Below, piece after piece: positions 26,740-38,400 of a stretch of DNA of 64,000 nucleotides (position 1 is its first letter; each line of letters opens with the position of its first letter). The DNA is taken from assembly GCF_025449335.1 (NCBI RefSeq), contig NZ_CP104883.1:3092501-3156500 (forward strand). The letters are read 5' to 3'. A program made the translations under genes and the position numbers. Below the pieces are notes generated by a model. The model made no database searches. It worked only from the letters and a program-made list of their open reading frames with translations, and was not told the DNA's origin. Source of the stretch: Bartonella sp. HY328 (lineage in GTDB: Bacteria; Pseudomonadota; Alphaproteobacteria; Rhizobiales; Rhizobiaceae).

Positions 26740-27366
26740 ATGACTGATATTCGTGTTCATCGGGGTGATTTGCCAAATCTCGACCATTATAAAAATGTTA
26801 AGGCAGTTGCTATTGATACCGAAACTTTAGGGTTACAACCTCATCGTGACCGCTTATGTGTTGTACAAATTTCCCCTGGAGATGGTACTGCTGACGTTAT
26901 CCAAATTGCCAAAGGGCAGAAGACAGCACCTAATTTGGTAAGCCTTTTAAAAGATCAAGAAATTGAAAAAATCTTCCATTTTGGCCGCTTTGATATTGCC
27001 GTTTTAAGCCTTGCTTTTGACACGGAAGTAAAGCCGGTATTTTGCACAAAAATTGCGTCAAAACTCACCCGCACCTATACCGACCGTCATGGCTTGCGCG
27101 ATATTTGCAATGAATTATTAGATGTTACTATTTCTAAGCAGCAGCAATCATCCGATTGGGCAGCCTTTGAATTAACGCCAGCACAAATCGAATATGCAGC
27201 ATCTGATGTGCTGTATTTGCACCGCTTGCGCGCAATTTTGATTGAACGCCTTGCCCGTGAAGGCCGGACAAATGTTGCAAAAGCCTGTTTTGAGTTTTTG
27301 CCATCAAGAGCAGAGCTCGACCTTATGGGCTGGTCTGAAAGCGATATTTTTTCCCATAGCGCGTAA
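26740..27366 (+). CDS. RNase D-like 3'-5' exonuclease (DEDDy)
   Basis: The 208-residue product consists of only the DEDDy exonuclease domain: motif I AIDTETLGL (about 27-35), motif II HFGRFDIAVLSL (about 84-95) and motif III EYAASDVLYLHRL (about 151-163), with Tyr before the last Asp as in DEDDy enzymes. The HRDC domains of E. coli RNase D are absent, as is usual for the short alphaproteobacterial proteins annotated ribonuclease D. Likely role: 3' trimming of tRNA or other structured RNA. The ATG at 26740 has AGGA nine bases before it; the longer frame from 26683 would cross the terminator hairpin and is rejected. Confidence 0.9.
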   Translation: MTDIRVHRGDLPNLDHYKNVKAVAIDTETLGLQPHRDRLCVVQISPGDGTADVIQIAKGQKTAPNLVSLLKDQEIEKIFHFGRFDIAVLSLAFDTEVKPVFCTKIASKLTRTYTDRHGLRDICNELLDVTISKQQQSSDWAAFELTPAQIEYAASDVLYLHRLRAILIERLAREGRTNVAKACFEFLPSRAELDLMGWSESDIFSHSA

Positions 27367-27397
27367 GAATTTATCTATTTGCGCTTAATATATCTTC

Positions 27398-27434
27398 AAT
27401 CGTTGTGGCATTTTTTTGTTGCAACGATTTTTTT
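27398..27434 (+). terminator. Rho-independent terminator of the RNase D-like gene
   Basis: AATCGTTG (27398-27405) pairs with CAACGATT (27422-27429) and is followed by a run of T to 27434. Confidence 0.8.
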
Positions 27435-27904
27435 AAGCTCAACTATAAATAAACTCATCCTGATAGCTGCAGTCCAATAAAAATCCATCAAAATAAAGCC
27501 TTTTTTAAAATAGCAATCCAAAGTGGTAATAGCTAAAAAGTAAAACCAAATTTTTCTAGCATTACACTCAATCCTGACATTATTACTTTTGCTTCCTTTA
27601 AAATTTCATCATTAATATTTAAGTATTTTAGCAGGCCGATCAGGGTTTTCACAATTTTTAATGATGATATATCCATGTTAAGGATAGAAGTTTGCTGTTA
27701 AATGCAATTTTTATTTTAGTAGAATAAATTCTCATATGTTTTTTGTACACAATGTGGTAAAAGGTTCAAGGCGTTGCCAAGCCTCCCCCCTCCAAATGGG
27801 AAAGCACCTTTCGTGTCGGCTTCATTATTTTAATAACAACTAATATCGCTCGATGATATAAGGAGGGATTGTCATAAATTTTGCGATTAAAGGTTGTTAA
27901 TTTT
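27435..27904. other. Intergenic region, 470 bp
   Basis: AT-rich, without a supportable gene. A GC-richer patch at about 27768-27825 (with CAAGGCGTTGCCAAGCCTCC) stands out in composition and could be part of a leader or small RNA, but I see no clear terminator or conserved fold. Confidence 0.4.
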
Positions 27905-28651
27905 ATGAACGACATTCAAAAAACTCCGCTTCATCAACTAAAACGCCAAGCCAAACAATTGGTGCGCTTGGATAAAATAACGCATGTGAAAGCCTTAGAC
28001 TTTATTGCTAGGGAAAATGGGTATAAAAGCTGGTCCCTACTGCTGCGTGACCGCGAAAATAATAGGTTGAGTGGCTTATTTAACAAGTTTAAAACAGGCG
28101 ATCTCATTTTATTAGGCGCTCGACCAGGACAAGGCAAAACACTTTTAAGCTTAAAAATAGCTAAAGAGGCGATTACATTTGGCCATAAAGGTGTATTTTT
28201 TACCCTTGAGTATAACAAAATCGACGTTCAAAAACGCTTGCAAAAAATTGGCATTGCGCCAAGTCACTCAAAGAATTGGCATTGGCCAAGTCAATGGCAA
28301 GAGAAATTTTTAATCGATACATCGGAAGATATTTCAGCCAGTTATATTATAAATATCATGAAAATAATGCCATCGGGATCTTTTGCGATTATTGATTATT
28401 TACAATTATTAGATCAAAGGCATGATAAGCCACCTTTAACGAAACAAATAGAATTGTTAAAAACCTTTGCAAAAAACAAAAAAATTATTCTTATCTTCAT
28501 TACTCAAATTGATCGCAAATTTGAAGTAAGTGGAAGAGATTTTCCTGATGTAAAAGATATACGGTTGCCAAATCCAATTGATCTATCAATATTTAATGCG
28601 GCCTGCCTTTTGCACAATAAAAATGTTAAGCTCATTAATTTATCATCATAA
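27905..28651 (+). CDS. Stand-alone DnaB-core (RecA-fold) ATPase
   Basis: The 248-residue product has an N-terminal helical segment (about 7-45, LHQLKRQAKQLVRL then ARENGYKSWSLLL). It is joined to a RecA-like core resembling the C-terminal half of replicative helicase DnaB: Walker A GARPGQGKTLLSLKIA (about 71-86), VFFTLEYNK (about 98-106), FLIDTSEDISASYIINIM, Walker B FAIIDYLQLLDQ (about 160-171) and the sensor-like IFITQIDRKFE. The DnaB N-terminal primase-binding domain is missing and the C-terminal arginine-finger region is replaced by a short PNPIDLSIFNAACLLHN. Function unknown; possibly a nucleic-acid-dependent ATPase. The start ATG at 27905 follows AAAGG. Alone on its strand, convergent with the giant adhesin gene. 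Confidence 0.7.
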   Translation: MNDIQKTPLHQLKRQAKQLVRLDKITHVKALDFIARENGYKSWSLLLRDRENNRLSGLFNKFKTGDLILLGARPGQGKTLLSLKIAKEAITFGHKGVFFTLEYNKIDVQKRLQKIGIAPSHSKNWHWPSQWQEKFLIDTSEDISASYIINIMKIMPSGSFAIIDYLQLLDQRHDKPPLTKQIELLKTFAKNKKIILIFITQIDRKFEVSGRDFPDVKDIRLPNPIDLSIFNAACLLHNKNVKLINLSS

Positions 28652-28654
28652 TAA

Positions 28655-28688
28655 AAAAGGCCTCCCAATGGTAATCGGGAGGCCTTTT
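28655..28688. terminator. Bidirectional terminator
   Basis: A 12-bp perfect stem (AAAAGGCCTCCC / GGGAGGCCTTTT) is flanked by A and T runs, between the convergent ATPase and adhesin genes. Confidence 0.9.
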
Positions 28689-28690
28689 AA

Positions 28691-28728
28691 TTTTTATAAA
28701 AGAGTTAAATTTTTATAAAAGAGTTAAA
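28691..28728. repeat. Perfect 19-bp tandem direct repeat
   Basis: Two adjacent copies (28691-28709 and 28710-28728) of TTTTTATAAAAGAGTTAAA, with a partial third directly before the adhesin stop codon. Confidence 0.85.
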
Positions 28729-28740
28729 CTTTTTTAAAAG

Positions 28741-31700
28741 TTAAACAACAATTTGACCATTAGCAAGTAGAGTTGCAAGATCGACATTTACGTCATTAAT
28801 GGTCAATAATGGTGTTGATTCATAAGAGCCACCGCTTCCGTCGCGATCAACGTAAAGCACGGTATTGCCACCTTCTTGCTCTACTTTGAGGTAATCTCCA
28901 ATCTTATCACCAACATCGATTTTAGCAACGCCATTTGAGTCAAAATGTGCAGGACCGTCAGCATCGCGAACATAACCAATCAAAATATCAGATAGGTCAA
29001 TTCGGTCTGCATTCGCATTGGTTGCATAATTGCCAAGGGTAAACTGATCTACCGTATCATGACCATTGCCACCCGTTGCATCGTCAGCAATTGCCTCATA
29101 AAGCAAGGTTGTTTGACCTGTCCCACTCAAGATAAAGTTGTCATCGCCGCCACGACCATTGAGGATGTTTTCACCATTACCATCGGTAATAGTATCATTA
29201 CCACTGGTACCATAAATGGCCTCTATATTGGTTAACTTAATGGTATAGCCGGTTGCAACATTTTGGAAAGCATCGGTAATGGCAAGACTTACGTTAATGC
29301 CAGCAGAACCAACAGCTGCAAAATCAGCAATATCCAAACCACTATCCGCATCCCAAGTGCGTTCACCATCGCCAACAACCCAGCCGCCGCCGCCATTATA
29401 GTAACGGGTACCAGCACCAATGAAGAAAGTATCATTGTAACCAGTACCAACAATACCAACGTCAGCGCTGTAACTATTCGTATTGGCGGTGGCACCATCA
29501 GCTTCAGCTGTTAGAACATAACCATTATAGGGTTCTGTTGCTTTAAGGTTAGTCCAGCTTGAATTTACATTTTCAACTGGATTGGTGCTGCTGGCAAAAG
29601 CTTGACCACCAAAGTCTTGTGAAACACCATTTTGGTTAAAGCGTAATACTGCAGTATAGGTTTCATTTGGATCAAGACCATAGAAATGGACGATTGCCGA
29701 GCTATCATTCCAACCCGTACCATATTGCGGGTTGATAATCTGGCTTGCAACACGCACACCAGCTGAATTATAAATTTCAACCGTATTACCATAAAACGTA
29801 TTGGAACCATCGGGACGTACAATACGCAAATGCATGGCAGTGCCATAATCTGGCGTATTTGGATTAGTGATAACAATCGATGCTTCAGTGGTATTAGCAC
29901 GTGATATGATCAAATCTTGATCACCATCCCAATCATAATCCATTGCAGCAGCACTTGCACCATTAACCGCAGCATCAAGTGCTGTTGACGTCATGATGGA
30001 ACCACCAGCCGTTGCAACACCCATATCCTTGATATTTTTAATATCCCAGACAACTTGGCCACTATCATCAAGCGTACCAGTATTATGGTAATAAAGCGAT
30101 GTACCGATAGAATATTTGGCTTCAGGAACCTCAACAAGGTCCATTTTACCATCACCATCCCAGTCAATTGCAAGGGTTGATTTACCCATAATACCGTCAG
30201 CAATGCGTTGCGGATCTTTAAGATTACCGGCACCATCATTATAGAAAATCATACTATCGGTACCAGTTGTATTAGCAACTGCGCCAACACCTGCATCTTT
30301 TGATTGGCCAATGAATAGATCCATATAACCATCGCCATTAAAGTCGCCCCAAGTTAGGGAAATAGTTCGTTCAAAACTATCCGACTGTAAGGCTGTACCA
30401 GCAAGACCACTTGTGTTGAACACATTGGTAAAGGACTGACCCAAACTCCAATTTTGCCCTGTTGACGAACCAGTACCATTATTTTTGAGCGTCACCATAT
30501 TATAGGTGCTTTGCCCAGCATAATTGCCATGGAAAACCAGATCAACAGTACCGTCATTATCAAGATCGATTGCAGATAATTCATGATCTGTTGTGAGGCT
30601 TCTAAGATCAGATGGCATGGATGAAGCAGTAACAGCACCATAACCATAGACATCAAAACGGCCAGCAGCAAAATCTGCAGTACCACTATCTCCCTTATTG
30701 TGGAAGAAGGTCGAGCTATCATTACCAGAGTCGCCGATAAAGGCATCTAGCCAACCGTCACCATCCATATCGAAAGTAATAGTACTACCAAAATGGGTCG
30801 CCGTTCCACTATTTACCAATGTTGCAACATAGCTGCCATCGGCTTGACCAATAAACATCGTCGCATTGCTGCCGCCACCATAAGTTCTATCAGTCAAGAA
30901 CATATCCATATAACCATCGCGGTTGTAATCGCCATAGGTATATGAACTAAATAATTTTTCCCACGTATATTGATCAGAAACTGCAGCGTTACCGACATTA
31001 GCCCAAGTGAGCAATTTAGGCGAACCAAAGTTGCGGAAATCATTACCATCAGCTGAATATTCAGCCATATCGGTCATCATTGTCCAGCCGCCATTATTCC
31101 CAAGTCGTAAGGACATGGAATAGGTCGCATAAGCACCACCGGTACCAACATTTGGCGCCATATTACTGTCAGTTGTGTCAATAGCAATTTCAAAACCTGA
31201 AGAAAGGCTACCATTTACACCGGACAAACTTTGTACTGCGGCATAATAGGTATAAAAAGTCCCATCTTTAAGTTCAGTTGGTTCGGTGAAGCTCCAGCTT
31301 GTACCGCTAACTGTGGCATAGCCGACAAAAACACTACCACGATAAACAGCAACTGTTGCACCTGCTTCAAGTTCTTCACTTAAAGTGCCGTGTAAAGTTG
31401 GTGTCGTATCATCGGTATAGCTACCAGATGGCAAGCTGTCATAAAGCTGCGTGCCGTAATCATCACTAAAATGCGTAATGCTTACAGTTGTGCTTGGTAC
31501 ACCATTATTAATGGTCACCTCTTTACTGCTTTCAGTACCTAAATTACCAGCAGCATCAATAACACGTGTTTTAAAGGTATAAGTACCATCGGCAAGCTCT
31601 GTATCGCTATTATCCAAACTCCAGCTATCACTGCTAGCAGCATAGGTTGCATCTTGCCAAGTTTGACCATTATCCAATGAAATTTGAACGCGTTCATTAG

Positions 31701-34700
31701 CTGCAAGAGTTCCGGTAACCTTTGCAGTAATAATTAAGGTTCCATCACGGGTAATAAAGTCATCACCAACATTACCAGTGTCTTCGGTAATTGAAACTAT
31801 GTCTGAAGTTGCAGTTGGTGCCGCAGTATCGACATTAATATCAAATACACTGGACTTTGTTCCTTCATTACCAGCCGTATCAGTGACAACTGCTTCAAAG
31901 CTAAATTTACCATCGCTAAAGGCTTGTGCACTCGTCACCTGATATTCCCATGTACCACCAGAAATAGTAGCAACGCCCAAAACAGTTGTTATACCATTTT
32001 CATCGGTAACTTTGATAACAACTCTTTCACCATCGCCAACGCCAGCAATTGTACCTTTAAGAAGGGGTTTAGTATCATCAGTATAGCTGTTGCTGGTCGT
32101 TACATCACCGGTATTCAAGCCGATATCATCATAAAAACCAGTAATAGAAACACTTGCACTTGTTGGTGCTGTCGTATCAATAACGACTGTTTGTGATCCG
32201 CCATTGGTAACATTACCAGCAGCATCAATAACGCGGGTCGCAATTGAGTGGCTGCCTTCAGATAAAGCATTCCCAGTGTTATCATAGCTCCAGCTATTAT
32301 CGGCAGAATTATAAACAGCATCTACCCAATCACCACCATCGATCGAGATTTGAACTTTTTCATCTGATGCTAAGGTCTGTGAGACACTACCATGGATGGT
32401 CAAGGTCGTATCACTGGTGATAAAATCACTGTCGCTAAAGCCTGTATCGGTTGTGATACCAGTAATACTGGCGGCAGAAGTTGGTGCTGTAAGATCAAGA
32501 TTGATATCAAAGACGGTGGAAGTTTTACCTTCATTACCAGCTTTATCGGTAACAACGGCTTCAAATCTATATTGTCCATCGGTTGCAAAAGCTTGAGCAT
32601 CACTAACCTGATAGGTCCAAGTGTTACCGGTAACAGTTGCATAGCCAAGTAAGATTTTCTGTCCATCTGGCCCAGTAACTTTGACCGCAATACGATCTCC
32701 ATCCTGCATGCCAGTAACCGTCCCTTTAAGAAGCGGTGTTGTGTCATCGCTCGATGTACCAGAAACGGTCATTTCACCTTGGATCAAACCAACATTATCG
32801 GTAAATCCGCTAATGGCAATTTCATATCCATCAATTGGCGCGGTTTTATCAATAGTAACATTCTGAGTGCTACCAACTGTCACATTACCGGCAGCATCAA
32901 TAACACGGCTAGTAATCGTGTGAGTGCCTTCCGATAAAACACTACCAGTATTATCATATGTCCATGTATTGGTATCAGCATCATAGACAGCATCAACCCA
33001 TGTGCCATTATCGATCTGAATCTGTACTTTCTCACCTGTTGCCAAGGTTTCAGAAACAGTTCCATTTATAATAAGCGTATCATCATTGGTGATGAAGTCA
33101 GTTGCGCTTGTACCGGTATCATCACTAATGCTGGTTATAGATGAAGAAGCAGACGGCCCAGTTAAGTTAAGATTGATATCAAAGCTAGCTGATTTCGAGC
33201 CTTCATTGCCTGCATTATCAGTAACAACGGCTTCAAAGCTATAATCACCTTCTGCAAGTGCTTGCGCATCTGTCACCTGATACTGCCAAGTACCATCGGT
33301 CACGGTTGCATAACCAAGCACAGTCTTTACACCATCAGCGCCAGTTACCTTAATAACAATGCGATCACCATCTTCGAGACCTGTTACAGTACCCTTCAAC
33401 AATGGTGTTGTATCATCGGTTGATGTACCAGATGTGGTCATATCACCTTGGATCAAACCAACATCATCAGCAAAACCAGTGATAGATATCGTTGCAGATG
33501 TTGGGCCTTGTGTATCAATCGTTATATCATGGGAGGTTGAAGTTGATGGATTACCAGCAGCATCACGAACGATAGTTTCAATAATATAACGACCATCGCT
33601 TAACGCATGAGAAGCATCATTATGATTAACACTATAAGTGCCATCATCATTGCGTGTTGCTTGTATCCAATCGCCAGCCGAGCCACTTGCAGGTTTAATG
33701 CGCAACCAAACGGTGTCACCGGCTTCCAAACTGCCATTGATAGCAATGGTATAGATCAAACTATTGTCGCTGGTGATAAAATCACCTGTGTCAAAACCAG
33801 TATCATCGCTAATTGATTGCAAGGTAGCAGTTGTAGTTGGGCCTTGAGTATCAATGGTTACATCAAAACCTGTACCTGTGCTTTCATTGCCTGCCGCATC
33901 GGTTGCAGTTACAGTAAGACTATGATCACCTTCAGTCAAAGGATCTGTGGTAACAGACCACTTGCCATCACTGCCAACTGTTGTTGTTCCAACTACATTC
34001 CCATCGCTATCTTTGATCGTGATGGTTGCACCAACTTCGCCAGAGCCACTAAAGGTTGGTGTTGTATCATCGGTTGATGAACCAGATGTGATCGCGCCTT
34101 GGATAAAGCCAACATCATCGCGCACTTCATCAATCACTGGCGCTGCTGGCGCTGTGCCATCAATTTCAATGCCGAATATGACACTACCCTTGGTGCCTGC
34201 TGCATTTTCAGCATTAGCAGTAAAGCTATAAACACCATCAGCAAAATCTGTTGTTGGTGTTAATGTCCACACACCATTGCTATCAGCTGTGGTAACACCA
34301 ACAACCACCGTTTGCCCATCACTATTTACATAGCTTACGGTTACAGTTGCATTAGCACTTGTGCTACCAACCATTTGCGGACGGCGGTCATCAGAAACAC
34401 CATTATTGCCAACATTACCTTGGATTGAACCAAAATCATCAACGAAATGGTCAAAACCAACAATGACGTTGCTGCTATCAACTGTAAAGTCAAAGCTAGG
34501 ACTTGCAGCGCTTGTATTACCTGCAGGATCGGTCACAGTGATGCTGATTGAATGATCACCATCAGCTAAGGCTGAAGGAGAATAACTCCAAGAGCCATCA
34601 GCATTAATTGTTGTTGTACCAAGAACCGTATCGCCATCCTTAATGGTAACAATACCGCCAGCTTCACCAACACCCGCATTACCAGAAAGCACAGGTTGCT

Positions 34701-34911
34701 TGTCATCAGTTGTATCATTTGGTGACAAGGCACCTGTTACATCACCAACATTATCGGTGATGGTTGGCATTGATGGTGTTGATGGCGCAGTAGTATCAAG
34801 CACAATTGGATAGCCGCCCGTCATATTGCTGAGCTGACCTGCCGCATCATTTGCCTGCGCTTTAATCGTATAAGTACCATCGCCTTTGGCAAAAGCTGGG
34901 CTGATTTCCAA
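28741..34911 (-). pseudogene. Giant BapA-like adhesin, downstream part (Ig modules, FG-GAP region, RTX and type I secretion signal), out of frame with its N-terminus
   Basis: This 2056-codon frame continues the protein begun at 46034 after a 4-nt deletion near 34927; it has no credible start of its own (only a TTG at 34911). In order it encodes about 12 more Ig-like modules (to about codon 1255), a region of FG-GAP/VCBS-type repeats with Ca-binding loops such as DYNRDGYMDMFL, DMDGDGWLDAFIGD and DFNGDGYMDLFIG (about 1257-1680), an RTX-like nonapeptide stretch NGRGGDDNF (about 1920-1935), and a C-terminal type I secretion target domain (about 1945-2056) with VDQFTLG, ADRIDLSDIL and NTVLYVDRDGSGG. 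This layout is typical of BapA/SiiE/LapA-type exported adhesins. Without frame restoration this part would not be made, so the protein would lack its export signal. No ABC/MFP/TolC exporter lies in the window. Confidence 0.8.
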
Positions 34912-35480
34912 GGTCCAATTACCATTGCAACAATAGTTGTACCACCAATAAAGCTTGTGCCATCTGGAGCGGTAACATGAATGGTGATGGTTGAACCAGC
35001 TGTACCGGTACCGCCAACAACAGGCGTTGTATCATCGGTCACGCCATTTTGCTGCAAGCCACCTGTAACTGCACCCTCATTATCGCTAACGCTGGTGATA
35101 GCTGGATCAGATGGTGCTGCACCCACAACGGTGAAGTTCCAATCAGTCGTTGCTGGACCAATATTACCTGCCTTATCAACTGGACGAGCTGATAAGATAT
35201 AATCGCCAGGAATTAATTGTGGGCTTGGGTCAAAGCTCCAAGATCCATCAGCATTAACTGTTGTTGTACCGATAAGCGTTACATTGCCTTCAGCGTCCTT
35301 ATTATAAATATTGATGGTTGAAGCATCATCTGGATCAACCGAGCCTGCCGCACCATCATAAGTTGGTGTACGATCATCGGTTGGATCACCACGATTGATT
35401 GTACCTTGGATCGTACCAAAATCATCAACAAGATCTAACTTACTTTCATCAATCGCATTTGGTGCCGTGGTATCAATATT
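33800..35480 (-). repeat. Near-identical 1.68-kb intragenic duplication, copy A (carries the 4-nt deletion)
   Basis: Matches 36106-37790 with only a handful of substitutions noticed (for example near 33845, 33862, 33930, 33990 and 35456), plus the missing TATC next to 34927. Offset is 2306 bp before the deletion and 2310 bp after it. Identity stops abruptly at both ends, where the next modules diverge. Confidence 0.88.
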
Positions 35481-38400
35481 AAGATCAAAACTAGCCGATT
35501 TCGAGCCTTCATTGCCTGCATTATCAGTAACAACGGCTTCAAAGCTATAATTACCTTCTGCAAGTGCTTGCGCATCTGTCACCTGATACTCCCAAGTACC
35601 ATTAGTTACAGTTGCAACGCCAAGTACTTTAGTAATACCATCGGCACCAGTGACCTTGATAATAACTCTATCACCATCTTCAAGGCCTGATATGGTTCCT
35701 TTGAGAAGTGGTTTTGTATCATCGGTTGAAGTTGAGGTTTGAGAAATTTCACCCGTAATTGAACCAACATCATCATAATAGCCACTAATGGTAACAACGG
35801 CCGATGTTGGGCCTTGTGTATCAATAGTGATATTTTGTGTTGATGAGGTTGATGGATTACCAGCAGCATCACGAACAATGGTTTCAATAATATAATTGCC
35901 ATCGCTTAACGCATGAGAAGCATCATTATGATTAACACTATAAGTGCCATCATCATTGCGTGTTGCTTCAATCCATTGACCTACGGTTCCACCTTCTGGT
36001 TTAATTCTTATCCAAACCGTATCACCAGCTTGCAAAGTGCCATTGATAGCAATGGTATAAATTAAGCTTGGATCATTTGTAATAAAATCTGAAGCACTTG
36101 TGCCGGTATCATCGCTAATTGATTGCAAGGTAGCAGTTGTAGTTGGGCCTTGAGTATCAATTGTTACATCAAAACCAGTACCTGTGCTTTCATTGCCTGC
36201 CGCATCGGTTGCAGTTACAGTAAGACTATGATCGCCTTCAGTCAAAGGATCTGTGGTAACAGACCACTTGCCATCACTGCCAACTGTTGTTGTTCCAACT
36301 ACATTCCCATCGCTATCCTTGATCGTGATGGTTGCACCAACTTCGCCAGAGCCACTAAAGGTTGGTGTTGTATCATCGGTTGATGAACCAGATGTGATCG
36401 CGCCTTGGATAAAGCCAACATCATCGCGCACTTCATCAATCACTGGCGCTGCTGGCGCTGTGCCATCAATTTCAATGCCGAATATGACACTACCCTTGGT
36501 GCCTGCTGCATTTTCAGCATTAGCAGTAAAGCTATAAACACCATCAGCAAAATCTGTTGTTGGTGTTAATGTCCACACACCATTGCTATCAGCTGTGGTA
36601 ACACCAACAACCACCGTTTGCCCATCACTATTTACATAGCTTACGGTTACAGTTGCATTAGCACTTGTGCTACCAACCATTTGCGGACGGCGGTCATCAG
36701 AAACACCATTATTGCCAACATTACCTTGGATTGAACCAAAATCATCAACGAAATGGTCAAAACCAACAATGACGTTGCTGCTATCAACTGTAAAGTCAAA
36801 GCTAGGACTTGCAGCGCTTGTATTACCTGCAGGATCGGTCACAGTGATGCTGATTGAATGATCACCATCAGCTAAGGCTGAAGGAGAATAACTCCAAGAG
36901 CCATCAGCATTAATTGTTGTTGTACCAAGAACCGTATCGCCATCCTTAATGGTAACAATACCGCCAGCTTCACCAACACCCGCATTACCAGAAAGCACAG
37001 GTTGCTTGTCATCAGTTGTATCATTTGGTGACAAGGCACCTGTTACATCACCAACATTATCGGTGATGGTTGGCATTGATGGTGTTGATGGCGCAGTAGT
37101 ATCAAGCACAATTGGATAGCCGCCCGTCATATTGCTGAGCTGACCTGCCGCATCATTTGCCTGCGCTTTAATCGTATAAGTACCATCGCCTTTGGCAAAA
37201 GCTGGGCTGATTTCCAAGGTCCAATTACCATTGCTATCAACAATAGTTGTACCACCAATAAAGCTTGTGCCATCTGGAGCGGTAACATGAATGGTGATGG
37301 TTGAACCAGCTGTACCGGTACCGCCAACAACAGGCGTTGTATCATCGGTCACGCCATTTTGCTGCAAGCCACCTGTAACTGCACCCTCATTATCGCTAAC
37401 GCTGGTGATAGCTGGATCAGATGGTGCTGCACCCACAACGGTGAAGTTCCAATCAGTCGTTGCTGGACCAATATTACCTGCCTTATCAACTGGACGAGCT
37501 GATAAGATATAATCGCCAGGAATTAATTGTGGGCTTGGGTCAAAGCTCCAAGATCCATCAGCATTAACTGTTGTTGTACCGATAAGCGTTACATTGCCTT
37601 CAGCGTCCTTATTATAAATATTGATGGTTGAAGCATCATCTGGATCAACCGAGCCTGCCGCACCATCATAAGTTGGTGTACGATCATCGGTTGGATCACC
37701 ACGATTGATTGTACCTTGGATCGTACCAAAATCATCAACAAGATCTAACTTACTTTCATCAATCGCGTTTGGTGCCGTGGTATCAATATTGAAATCCAAC
37801 GAGGCACTTGAATCACTTGCATTACCCGCAGCATCTGTTGCTGTCACAGTAATCGAGTGATCGCCTTCGCTAAGTGGGGTATTTGGCGTTAACGACCAGT
37901 TACCATCACTATCAACAGTTGTTTCACCAATAATTGTGTCGCCATCTTTGATCGTAATAATCGAGCCCACTTCGCCCGTGCCAGAAAATTCGGGCTGGGT
38001 CTCGTTGGTGCTGCTACCAGCGGTTATTACACCGGTATTAGGCTCAGTATTATCAGTTGCGGTGGGGACAGCAGGAGTTGCAGGCGCAGTCGTATCAACG
38101 GTAAAGTCAAGCGCCGCACTTTCTTCACTGGCATTGCCAGCCTTATCGGTTTCAGTAACAGTGATAGAATGATTACCCTCGCTTAACGCGGTTGAAGGGG
38201 TTAATGACCAATTACCATCACTATCAACTGTTGTTGTACCAATAACGGTATCGCCATCCTTAATTGTAATTGTTGAACCTACTTCACCTGTGCCAGTAAA
38301 TACAGGTTTTGTTTCATTTGTACTACTTCCAGCAGTAATGACACCTGTCTTAGGCTCGGTATTATCATTAGCCGTTGGAACAGCTGGTGTTGCAGGTGCC

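Noticed and set aside
27768..27825. GC-richer patch as a small RNA
   Set aside because: No terminator or convincing stem structure; left as a note in the intergenic entry.
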